Made by a program: the position numbers and the translations under genes
Part shown: piece by piece, positions 31,720 through 40,997 of the stretch
Layout: the number at the start of each line of letters is the position of its first letter
Position numbering within the stretch: the first letter of the stretch is position 1
The notes under the pieces: generated by a model
Seen by the model: only the letters and a program-made list of their open reading frames with translations
Databases searched by the model: none
Told to the model about the DNA's origin: nothing
NCBI GenBank assembly: GCA_021399435.1
Contig: JAJTUP010000180.1
Span: 1-40,997 of the forward strand
From: Diaporthe sp. PMI_573
Lineage: Eukaryota; Ascomycota; Sordariomycetes; Diaporthales; Diaporthaceae
DNA length: 40,997 bases
Direction of reading: 5' to 3'

Positions 31720-33038
31720 TCACACATCTGTACCAGCATCGCCCTGTGTGATGGACCGAGTGCGACTCCTATGATGCTGACCGGTGGCGGTTGCGGCAGA
31801 TCTGCGGGAAGGGCGGTACTCCAAATCGTTGGACCTGCTTGCAGTCCTACGTCTCTTAGACGGTGAGGGTGGCCGCCCGTCGGAACTATCGCTGCTGCTG
31901 GCGCTGCTGGAGGGGTCTGGGCTGCCGTTATCACTATTAGGATCTACCTCTCAATGTACAGACTTCCGCTTCCTAGATAGATGACCAGCCTCGCCAGGCT
32001 CCTGCTTGACGGCCTCGTCTTCTGCATGTTGGCTCATCTCGGCCCGTGTAAGGAAATCGCAAAGCTGCTGGTGCGGTATATCGATGGTAATGTGCCTGAT
32101 TTGGTGTCGGACTTTTCTGCTGAGGTCCTTTAGGATCTCGTCCGGTATAAAGTCAGAGAGGAGGAGCTAGAGGGAACCAGATAGGGTATGCCTGTCAGAG
32201 TCGCGAAAAGCGGTATCCTTGTTGATCCGCCGTGGGCCACGGTAGAGACAATACACAGCCATACTCTTAATATCGGCACTGGCGGCGGCGGCCCGCTGAT
32301 CAGGCTGGCCATACTCAACATCAAGGGTGAGAACAGTCTTAATCTCGCCACCGCTCTCCTCATAATAATCCTTGGCAAGCTCTTGTAGGCTTTTTGTCTG
32401 TTAGCTGTAGGCGATCTTGATAACAAATAGTGGTATTGCTCTCTCTAGGAAGCGTAACTGACTGTCTGGAGACTTTTTGGCTGCAACTCTATTTGTATAG
32501 TTGAGGATAATCTTTGCGTGTCTACAGGAGTTAACCTTAGACACGATTTCCAATATGTCCTTATCAGCAGCAATATCAACTAGCTCCTTATGTATAAAGA
32601 AGAAGATCTCATCTTGTAAGCTCTCGTGTAGGGTGCTGGCTATAATCCTACCGGAGCCTGTTCTCAAAGTAGTTGAGGTCGTCGGGCTTTAGCCGCTGGT
32701 ACAGCTCTGAGAAGTCAGCGGGCGAGAGTTGAACAGCCTGCCAGGACACCGATGCCGACTTAGGCAGGGCCAGAGTCTCCTGCCGAGACGCCTTGATGAG
32801 GGAACAGGCCCGTTTAATCCCGCCGCCCTGGCCGCCGTCCTGGCCGCCGTCTCCCGGGGGTTGCGGTGTTTCTGCTGGTACCAACAGGTCTTGCTTGTAG
32901 TCTGATGTAAAGCTGCTGGCGGCAGACGGTACGGAGGGTGCTTGTGTATAGCTGGAGTGGGCAGATAGGGGAGACGACTCTGTCCTTGCCTGGCGTGTCT
33001 GCTGCGCGCGCCCTGCTGTGCCGCCTCCCTTGTCGTTA

Positions 33039-33081
<43 letters not shown>

Positions 33082-33184
33082 TATATGAGATGTAGTCGAC
33101 GTCGTAGTCGGATGCACTAAGGGGAGGGGAGAGGACGAAGGAGGCTTTTGCGGCAGTCTTTTCCATCTGGATGGACGAAACCAT
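31720..33184 (-). pseudogene. RIP-degraded second copy of the 518-aa family
   Basis: The ATG at 33184 starts a frame that parallels the intact gene at 26896-28452: FVLSPPLSASD against FAPSPPLSATAGASD, WQAVQLSPADF against WQIFRIPPLQY, and LKPDDLNYFE against LQNDDLALLRYFE. It carries a 14-Asp run. The frame breaks at about 32650-32667, where the copy has a small deletion. From there a single frame runs to the final TGA at 31720 with three internal stops: TAA at 32401-32403 (Gln in the paralogue), TAG at 32167-32169, and TGA at 31951-31953 (Trp in the paralogue's VHWEVD). The conserved Glu of FIIEVGYS reads Lys here. All but the deletion fit C-to-T or G-to-A changes, as RIP makes. The conserved C-terminal KKRRT-like stretch is still visible. 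Confidence 0.75.
33037..33082. repeat. GTC/GAC trinucleotide repeat (poly-Asp)
   Basis: About 14 tandem GTC triplets on the plus strand, read as GAC (Asp) codons on the minus strand inside the degraded copy. The intact paralogue lacks this run. Confidence 0.95.
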
Positions 33185-33459
33185 TGTTGCTAGTAGAGAT
33201 CTGGCGATAGTGGGAGGATCGCCTTAAGTGTAGACGCGGATTGATAGAGTTTAGATAAGTCGGGATGGGGCGAGCTGGCAGCCAGGCCGGGAGTGTAGCG
33301 GAGAGACGGGTCGAATTGTAGAGCTAGACTTTGGCAGTCTTTGGGGAAGAAAGGTACCTGCTTGATTCTGGAGGGTACATGTGGGCGCGCAGCACCGCCA
33401 CGATTAATGACAATATCGGTGTACATAGAAGCGGGTAGACAAAAAGGAGTGTGTTCCCC

Positions 33460-33817
33460 GCCTATATGTAATGATCACACTAAACCTTTATAGGGTTTAG
33501 TAGGTAACCTATAGGGTTTATGTTAGTAATACGGCATAGAGGTAATACTTAACTATTTTATATAAGACATAATAATTCTACAAGTATAATTACTAGCTAT
33601 AAGGTTATCTAGTTATTAGACTAAATACTTAAATTAATAACTAAAGAGTTTATTTTATAAAAGCTATCTACTATAGTAATAACTATGTCTTTATATATTC
33701 TAACTCTTTACCCATTTAAGGTATTAGACCGCCTAGACTGCTTGACAATAGTTATAGTCTAGCCTAGTATTATTTAGAGTTATAATAAAATTTAATATAT
33801 TATAGTAATACTACTAC
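33460..33817. other. AT-rich flank of the retroelement
   Basis: Strongly AT-rich, with TAGGTAACCTATAGGG words at 33510-33520 and no coding frame. The word at 33511-33535 nearly matches 25221-25245. It could be a degraded repeat into which, or beside which, the chromovirus sits. Confidence 0.5.
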
Positions 33818-34843
33818 TGTAACGGCCGGGCGGAAGCCACGCGGAAGCCCTGGTGTGGCCCTGGTAAAGGCCCTTCTAGAAAGGGACCCAAAGCCCCCAC
33901 GTCTTAGACTAGAGGGGGGCAAGAATCAGTCTTACACTATACCTATACCTAATATACGTGCTAGCCTTCCCAGTTCACTAGACCATCGTGCCTAGTACAG
34001 AGCCTATTATAATTCTGATTCTTCTTACTATACTACCTATAATGCTACCAAAGACTGGTGAAAGAAGGGGAAGATCCTAAGGAAGTCATAACGATGCTAA
34101 GGGTAGCTCGGGAATACTTTAGCTTGATAATACCCTGGTACGAGAACGGGAACGTAATTAACTACTTTAGTAGAAAATTAATACTCTGGAAGTAGCTTGA
34201 ATAACTATCGAAGTTAAGTTAAAAGACCTAAAGCTAGCTAATATTACTTTACTACCTATGGCCTATACCCTTTAGTAATATAATAGCTAGATAATAGACA
34301 TAGAAAGGGCCTATATCTTATAATTATAAACCCTCTATAATGATAAGACGAAAGTAATATATATGTTAGACTATGTTGAGAAGGAGTATTGAAACTGTTG
34401 GGATACTTATATAAAATCCTTAAGAAGAGGAGATAAGTCTATATTTAACTATTATAAGTAGGACGAGTTTAAGACTTTTAGCTCTAATTTTAAGAAGGAT
34501 CTTTAAGGTATATTAGGCGTTATTTAAAACTTGATTAATGCTGCTTATTAATAAGAAAACCAAGATCTATGGACCTTTTACTAGTACCTTAAAACGTTAG
34601 AATTGGAATAAGAAATGAGAAGTAATAGTTTAAGGGCTAAATTCTTTCTCTTGAGGTTATTAGGATAAATATTGCTAGAGATTTGAACGAAATATACCCT
34701 GAGTATACTAGAGACTAGAGATAAGATGGTTAGAGTTGCTTAAGTAATTTAGGTTAATACCCTAAAGAGGGTTAGAAAGAGAAAATATAAAGAGGTAAGC
34801 CTGAAACGAGGGGAAACTAGCGAAACCCCTAATAAGAAAGGAT

Positions 34844-34893
34844 GAGGAGGAAACTTCTTAGGAAGTATTAGAGGAGGAAACTTCTTAGGAAGT
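34844..34893. repeat. 27-bp-period direct repeat in the Gag linker
   Basis: GAGGAGGAAACTTCTTAGGA plus AGT occurs at 34844-34866 and again at 34871-34893. The period is 27 bases, so the repeat kept the Gag frame. It lies just before the zinc knuckle, in a Gly-rich linker. Confidence 0.85.
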
Positions 34894-36120
34894 GTTATGA
34901 ATTTAAGGGGAAGAACTCTAAATAACCCCTGGCCACAAGGCTAAGGTAGAGGCTAAGGATTCCAGGGTAGGGGTTCTTACACCCCGCTAAATCAGAACAC
35001 TCAGGGAAGTACCTCTAAAGCAACCCTAAAGCTAAATCCTCTAGACAAAATAGGCAAGATAACTACATACTATAGGTATAGAAGTACCTACCACTATGCT
35101 CCAAACTGCCTAGTACTGGTAGAAACCGTAGTATTAGTAAATTAAGTATAAGGCTATGGTAACTATTAGTCTAGGGGCTATTAAGGTTAGAACCAAGGGA
35201 GAAGGAGTCAAAGTACCTCTTAACTACCTATGGGAATAGTGTTTGAGGTTAAGGAGAGGGACTAGTAACTATACCTAAAAGTAGAAAAAAAGATAGTTAA
35301 AGTCTGAGAGATATTTATAATCTTAGGCAAAGTAACTACGAAGTATAGTTAAAGATGTATTAAGGTTGATTTAGACATATAAGTATAAGTAGACTTAATT
35401 AGTATTTCTTTTATTAAGAAGTTTAACCTTAAATTATTTACAAAAATATTAGTATTTATGGTAAGAATCCAAGAAACCGTGGTTTTTACTTATAGTATCT
35501 ATTAAGTACCTTTGTTACTTAAGGACTATTTTAGAAATCAGAGAAAGGAGATACAAGATTATATTGTAATTGAAAGAAAATGCTTGAAGTCTGTTTTACT
35601 ATTAGGTACCCTAGGTTTAAAACATTTTTAAATAAGGCTTGAAAGCTATCTAAAGGATTAGTAGCTTTAATAGGACGAGATTTATATAGTAGAATAGACT
35701 GTAAAGTCTTTTATAAGGAATCAGGGGAAGGTCTCTTATTATTATATAGTCCTTCCTACTACTAAACCTTCTAGTCTAGTAGAACAAGAAGGGAGAAGTT
35801 AGTAAGAGCCCTGAGGGATAGATAAAGAGGAGAAGTCACCCCTAAATTTATCTTAGATACACCCATAACTAAAGGGATTAGAGGAGTTTTTCATTAAGAA
35901 CTAGGCTAAGGAATTACCGCTAAGGAGGAAAGTAGATTATATAATAGAGCTAGAAAAAAGGACTTTACCCCCTTTTTTACCCCTACACCTACTCTCATTA
36001 ATAGAACTTAAGGTCTTAAGAGAATAGCTTAAAGAGAGTTTAAAGTTAGGGTAAATCACCTATAGCAAAAGTCCTGCTAGTACGCTAGTTTTATTTATAC
36101 TAAAAAAAGATAGAACCCTT

Positions 36121-36600
36121 TAACTTTATATTAACTATAGGGCTCTAAATAAAATAATGATAAAAAATTAGTACCCCTTACTACTAGTTTTGGAGATTCT
36201 AAATTAACTATTAGGCGTATAGTTTTTCTCTAAGATTGATTTGACGGATATATACTATTAGATTCGTATCTAAGAAGGTAATAAATAAAAGATTGCTTTT
36301 TATACTTAATATAGATATTATAAATTTAGAGTAGTACTGTTTGGATTAACTAATATACTAGCTACGTTTTAATCTTTTATTATTAAGGTTTTAGGAGATT
36401 ATATTAATATCTATATAATTATTTATTTAGACGATATCTTGATTTTCTTAAGAAGTAAGGAAGAGTATGAAAAGTATATATAGATAATTGTGGATCGTCT
36501 CATAATAGCAGAGTTATATGGTAATATTAAGAAGTACTGCTTTTTTCAAGAAGAGATTGAGTTTTTGGGATTTTTAGTTAGAAGGGAGGGAGTCTAAATA
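36121..36600 (+). pseudogene. Reverse transcriptase domain of the chromovirus
   Basis: Recognised from INYRALNK (near 36131), FSKIDLTDIYY (36226-36258), FGLTN (near 36340), the catalytic YLDD followed by ILIF (36424-36447), and FLGFLV (near 36565). Both aspartates of YLDD remain, but many Gln/Trp/Arg codons are stops. Confidence 0.9.
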
Positions 36601-37740
36601 GACCCTAATAGGATCAGAACTATCTAAAAATAGCTAATACTAACTACCTACCACGATATTTAAGTATTCTTAGGTTTCTATAACTTCTACTAAAGGTTTA
36701 TTAAGGATTACTCAAAGATTATACAACCACTTAATAAGTAACTAAAGGGCATGAAACGTAACTAAAAGCTAGGGGGGATAGATCTCTTTACCCTAGAAAA
36801 TACTAAGATATAAAAGGTGTTTAAGGAGCTCAAGACAAGGTTTTAACAAGCACCTCTTCTCTAACACTACGACCCTATACTTCCTACTTAAATCAAGTAT
36901 AATATATTAGACGGAGCTACTACATTAGTAATCTTATAACAACATTACTATAAGAGTAAATCTTAATAGCATCTAATTACTTTTTAGTTAAAAAAGTTCT
37001 TAGGAGCTAAGCTTAATTAGATAACCTATGATAAGGAATTAAGTACCATTATTAAAAGTTTCAGGTATTAGCGATAGTACCTTAAAGGGGTATAAGAACT
37101 AGTTATAGTTCTTTCTAATTATAACAATCTCTATAGCTTTATAAAGTAAAAAGAACTAATATAAAAATAGATTTGATAGCTAATGTATTTAGCCGGATTT
37201 GATTTTACTATTAAATACTACTCCGGAAAGACGAATCTAGTAGATAGCTTATTAAGAAGGCCTAACTATATATTAGAAGAAAAGCCTTTAAATTTAAGTT
37301 AGATCCTAACTTTGGAATCAAAGATAGTTACGACTATTAAGAAGGATATACAATCCTATCTAGAAGACTAATAGCAGGCCTAGTTTAAGGCTATAGTTAG
37401 AAGTACTAAAGTATAAGAGGTCTTAAAACTTAATTCCTCCCTAATAGAGCGTTAGCTTAAGTCTACGGCTCCCCTATAGGGGTAGTTTATAATAAGAGTC
37501 TAGGTCCAGGTATACATTAGCAACGCGGGCATAATGTACCAAGGGCCCTACTCTCTACTATTAGACTTAATTTACAAAGCCTAGGGAGAAGACCCTATAA
37601 TCTAGGCTGTTATTAAGAGGATTAAATCTTTAAATGGTGCTGTTTCGGATGGTTCTAGTTATAAGTTCCGAGATAGGCTACTATACTAGAAGGGATGTAT
37701 ATATATACTAGAACAAGAAGCCTTGTAACAGGAGATCCTA

Positions 37741-38420
37741 TAAACCTACTATAATAAGCTACTGAGCGGGTACTAGGGGTAAATATAGACACGAATCCTA
37801 GTTAAAAGACATTTTTACTAGCTAGGCTTAAAAGCCTTTGTTATAGACTATATACGCTCTTACGTAACGTACTAATATATATCCGTGCCACGTCATCGCC
37901 TATATAAAGAGCTCGCTTTATTACTGATTCCATCAGGCCCTATATAAGAACTTAGTATAGACTTTATTACTAGACTCCTGACTACTATCAAAGATAGCCA
38001 GGAAGTAGATACAATCCTAGTTATCGTGGATTATTATACTAAGATGAGTTTCTTTACTATAGTAAGCATGATAATAAATATTACTAAACTAGCTAAGATC
38101 TTCTATAGGGAGATTAAATATAAATAGGGACTACCTAAAGGAATCATAACTAATAAAGGCACGACCTTTACTAGTAAGTTCTAGAAGATACTTTACTAGC
38201 TAAGTAGAATTAAAACCTGATATACTACTACTTACTACCTATAGGGTGATAGATAAATAGAAAGAATAAACTAAACCTTAGAATAATACCTAAGGGTATT
38301 TATAGTAGAAAATACCTAGAACTAGCTAAACTTGTTGTATACTACATTCTTTGCTTATAATTTAGTATAAAGCGCTATAATTAAAATAAGCCTGTTTAAA
38401 GCTCTCTTTAGCTACAAACT
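37741..38420 (+). pseudogene. Integrase zinc-binding and core domain of the chromovirus
   Basis: LVKRHFY-x-LGLKAFVIDYIRS marks the HHCC module. LSIDFITRL (Asp at 37960) and the IERIN segment with its Glu are the first and last acidic positions of the DDE core; the middle Asp is changed to Asn. The VPRHR linker between the two modules is kept. Confidence 0.85.
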
Positions 38421-38865
38421 ATCTTTTACTATTCTATATAATAAATGGCCTACTGAGGATAGTGTTTCTCGGAAAGAGGTACTAGTAGTTAAGGAACGTA
38501 TTAAAAAACTTTAGTAAATTCAAACAGACTATAAGGAGAACTGGAAATAGGTAGTTAAGATATAGGCCTGAAATTATAATAATCGATACTAGCCCGTGTA
38601 ATTCAAGATTAGCTAATAGGTATTGCTAATAACCAAGCATCTACTCCTAAAAAATAGAAAGCTTGCTTTACAAAGGGTTGGCCTATTTAGGATTATGTCT
38701 TGAGTAGGTAAGTAGGCCTATAGTCTAACCCTACTGGAGAAGTACTCCTAAATATACTACGTATACTATGTAAGCTAGCTGGAGCCCTGGATAGTAAGAA
38801 ACCTAAAGGACCTAATAGAAGGCGTCCTGGACCTACCAGACTTAGAGGATGAATAGGCTAAATAA

Positions 38866-39012
38866 GAGCTGGAAGAGATCCAAGACTACTAGAAGATTAA
38901 GGACACTATGTACTACTTAGTAAAGTAGAAAGGGTGGCCTAGTAAATACAACTTATGGATGCTGGAAGACGAAATGTTGGTAGACGAAACCATTATGAAG
39001 TACTGGAAAGGG
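38866..39012 (+). pseudogene. Chromodomain at the C-terminus of Pol
   Basis: LEEIQDY, then YYLVK-x-KGWPSKYNLW-x-LED, fits the chromodomain consensus (V-E-x-I-L, YLVKWKGW, TWEP). One aromatic-cage Trp is a TAG. In chromoviruses this domain directs integration to heterochromatin. Confidence 0.85.
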
Positions 39013-39127
39013 AGAGGGCTGAAGTAAAGCTGGAAAAGGACCTAAGACTAGACTGGTGGAGGCTGTAAGAAGCAGCTATGAATTAAGTAGCGATAGGCTA
39101 ATAAAGGCTAGGATAGCTAAATAACTA

Positions 39128-39336
39128 GCTAATGAAGTTAATGTTGGCCTAATGAGTGCTAGATGGTAGGCTGATGAAGTTGATGTTGGCTTGATGAGTG
39201 CTAGATGGCTAGCTGATAAAGTCGAGGTTGACTAGATAAGTGCTAGAGGCTGGCTAATGAAGTCGATGTTAGCTTAATAAGTACTAGATAACTGGCTAAT
39301 AAAGCTAATATTAGATAAATAAGTATTAGAGAACTA
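39128..39336. repeat. 42-bp minisatellite, about five diverged copies
   Basis: Units start at 39128, 39170, 39212, 39253 and 39295, each beginning GCTRATRAAG and containing GAGTGCTAGA or a transition variant. They differ mainly by transitions. The array sits about 100 bases past the end of the chromovirus Pol frame, in what should be its 3' untranslated region. Confidence 0.85.
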
Positions 39337-39520
39337 ATAGGTAAACTAGAGGCTAGCCTAATAATAGGGAAATGTTTCTAGGTAAAGGCCTACTAAGGGG
39401 CTATTGAGTATTACCTAAGTAGAGGAGGGCTTTGAAGATTAATGTATTAGAATTAAGTATAAATAACCTTAGAAATGTCTAGGTTAAGGGGGGACTAGAA
39501 GAGTCCCTAAAAAAGTAATG

Positions 39521-40425
39521 TAAGAGTATTGTTATCCCTACTCCTAAAAAACCAAGCCCCCTCTACCAGTACTAATTACTAAGCTACTGTATCCCTAAGT
39601 AACTAGCGGGGAAGAGCTATCTATATCCCATGGGTTATCTCCTATAGTAGTAGCAGAAACCCCTCTAGCTAGGTCCTAAAAGCATTATCTATGACCTGTG
39701 AAACCTCTAAGAGAAACCCCTGAACTAAGCTGTGCTAGACTGGGAACCTATTATTAGCCAGAACTATGCGTGGTATGCTATAACGAGTGTTAACTAGGTC
39801 TCTTAAGATCTTCTTATAAAGGGTATCTACTAAGTTAGCCGAGCTAAACTGTACTAAATAAAGTAGGTGTGAATTAGCCAGGGCCTATAACTAAAAGATA
39901 CTAGCCTCTATAATAGCTAATTCCTAAGTAGATTAGCATATAATCATGCCTTGAAATATAGGAGACTTATGTTTGTGACCTTGATCTATTTTCTTCTCCC
40001 CCTGGGAGTCTTTCTTGTACTTTGGATTCTCCACCGTCTTCTAAAACGCTAGAGTACTGCTTGGTCTGTTCGTAGATAGGTTTATTAAGGTTTAGGCTAG
40101 GTAAACCTATAAAATCGATAGCTAGTTTTCCTATGTAATCAACAGAGGAGGATTCGTAGCTTAGGTAATTCCCCTTAGAAGGGCTCTTGTAAAATGTAAG
40201 TCAGAGATTAACCTAATAATTAAAGGATCCCCTTATAATAGTTAATAGAAGTAATAATAATAGATAGAAGGATACTTACCATTATATAAGGTAAGTAATA
40301 CTTTGTAATATATTGATTATACTAAAAGCTCCCCGAACTAGTCATAGTATAGGTTATATCCTCTTATAAAGAAGGTATATCCTCCTTAAACCTCTTAAGA
40401 AAACTATGTATATAGGCTTTATAAG
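39521..40425. other. AT-rich sequence after the retroelement, nothing identified
   Basis: AT-rich with many TAG/TAA/CTA words. No domain is recognised on either strand. It may be a further RIP-damaged repeat, or the 3' LTR of the chromovirus in a form I cannot match. Confidence 0.4.
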
Positions 40426-40429
40426 GGGC

Positions 40430-40919
40430 TTAAGACTAGATCACCTAACTCTAGGTCTGTACCCTCTTATCCCGTCTAGATATATCGTGTAAGGTTTAGA
40501 CGATGTCTATAAGGGCTACTACTACGTGCTACTAGCTAGGAGGTATCGTGTATCTAAGGGCCTTGGTAGGCATATATAACTATATAAACTCACTAGTAGA
40601 GGAAGTCAGTCCCTTCAGGGTTCGAGGTACTTTTAGGGGTCTACTCTAGTTCAGCTTTGCCTAGCAACATGGCAATACTTACTACTACCTCGTGACGAGT
40701 TCAAGGGGTTTACGGGGGTAGTGGCAGGCTGCTTACTAGCTACCTTTAAGGACTTGCCTTGATTCATAGTCGAGGTGTTGCTCTATTTAGAGGAGGACGG
40801 CTTTAAAGAGGAAGAGATGGTTAGAGGATTCATGATAGGGCTGGCGTGATTATTACTAAACCCCTCGGGACTTAAACCTGATGAGTCAGGGAACCCTATA
40901 AACAGGTTACTCTGACCTT
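40430..40919 (+). pseudogene. Unidentified RIP-damaged coding frame
   Basis: One plus-strand phase (codon start at 40451) reads as ordinary protein across roughly 490 bases, interrupted by about half a dozen stops that could each come from CAG, CAA, CGA or TGG. Clear stretches are LPRDEFKGFTGVVAGCLL, VEVLLYLEEDGFKEEEMV and LNPSGLKPDESGNPINRLL. Codon use there is richer in GC than its surroundings. I do not recognise the protein; it could be part of another transposon or a captured gene. Confidence 0.45.
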
Positions 40920-40997
40920 ATAAGGGAGGATGACTATAAGTAGTGTGAAGAGCTACCTTTACTAGTAGAATTGATGGAAGGAGAACGAAAGTAAACG

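Larger units (their letters stand above)
34042..39027 (+). pseudogene. Gag-Pol-chromodomain polyprotein, one frame, many stops
   Basis: All domains lie in one reading phase (codon starts at 34042, 35053, 36232, 36421, 37951, 38869 all agree), so this was a single Gag-Pol frame as in Tf1-like elements. Translation is interrupted by dozens of TAA/TAG and a few TGA codons but by no frameshift that I can find. Key residues changed in the RIP direction: the first two Cys of the zinc knuckle (CCHC) read Tyr at 35068 and 35077; the integrase HHCC Cys pair reads Tyr near 37855-37875; and the second catalytic Asp of integrase reads Asn (TNKGTTF near 38150). The ATG at 34042 is the likely start. No functional product is possible. 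Confidence 0.85.
33818..39520 (+). mobile_element. Ty3/gypsy chromovirus LTR retrotransposon, RIP-inactivated
   Basis: Order along the plus strand: Gag (about 34.04-34.75 kb), zinc knuckle (35.07-35.11), protease region (about 35.28-35.6), reverse transcriptase (about 36.05-36.6), RNase H (about 36.9-37.15), integrase (about 37.74-38.4) and C-terminal chromodomain (about 38.87-39.0). A G-rich polypurine-like tract lies at 39486-39493. Pol order RT-RH-IN and the chromodomain define a chromovirus. The ends are uncertain: TGTAACGG at 33818 could begin a 5' LTR and TGTAAGAG at 39519 a 3' LTR, but I find no convincing matching LTR pair. A GC-rich block at 33822-33920 is oddly undamaged. Confidence 0.85.

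Noticed and set aside
33818..39800. A matched LTR pair around the chromovirus
   Set aside because: TGTAACGG (33818) and TGTAAGAG (39519) share only the first few bases, and the GC-rich block after the first has no counterpart after the second. I therefore give only approximate element ends.

Overview
This window looks like a piece of nuclear genome from a filamentous ascomycete, most likely a Sordariomycete. The genes are GC-rich and have short GT-AG introns with CTRAC-type branch points. The products are typical fungal ones: a PA-TM-RING ubiquitin ligase, a TRF/Myb telomere-type protein, a Gdt1 transporter, L-rhamnose mutarotase and a DHA1-type MFS carrier. The repeats carry the one-directional C-to-T/G-to-A damage expected of repeat-induced point mutation (RIP). 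I worked by eye; family names come from motif recognition, not from searches.

Layout. 0.6-3.3 kb (+): two-exon PA/TM/RING-H2 protein. 5.8-8.6 kb (-): four-exon TRFH-like plus C-terminal Myb/telobox protein, convergent with the first gene. 10.0-11.6 kb (+): three-exon Gdt1/TMEM165 family transporter, divergent from the Myb gene across a 1.4 kb spacer with TACCTAGGTA palindromes. 12.4-12.9 kb: AT-rich RIP relic. 14.3-14.85 kb (+): TATA-box promoter and a possible tiny gene with a GC-AG intron. 15.06-16.62 kb (-): DUF7924-type gene broken by one 13-nt duplication. 17.97-18.85 kb (+): L-rhamnose mutarotase. 19.2-19.85 kb (-): decayed mitochondrial thioredoxin-like gene. 21.7-24.1 kb (+): three-exon MFS transporter with a very long central loop.

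From about 25 kb the window turns into accessory sequence. It holds a lineage-specific hypothetical gene (25.66-26.08, -), an AT-rich island (26.3-26.7), an intact 518-aa protein with a possible Uma2/PD-(D/E)XK-like core (26.9-28.45, -), a broken coiled-coil gene (28.68-29.19, +), a decayed ZZ-finger gene (30.0-31.1, -) and a second, RIP-degraded copy of the 518-aa family (31.7-33.2, -). From 33.5 kb to the end the DNA is AT-rich and consists largely of one Ty3/gypsy chromovirus. Its Gag-Pol-chromodomain frame can be followed for about 5 kb in a single phase, with many stops and no frameshift. A last unidentified RIP-damaged coding frame lies at 40.4-40.9 kb.

The housekeeping genes do not form a pathway; each stands alone, as is usual in fungi. 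The most interesting part is the 15-33 kb stretch: two different fungal families (DUF7924 and the 518-aa family), each with features reminiscent of restriction-endonuclease-like folds, occur in three copies at different stages of decay beside a RIP-killed retroelement.
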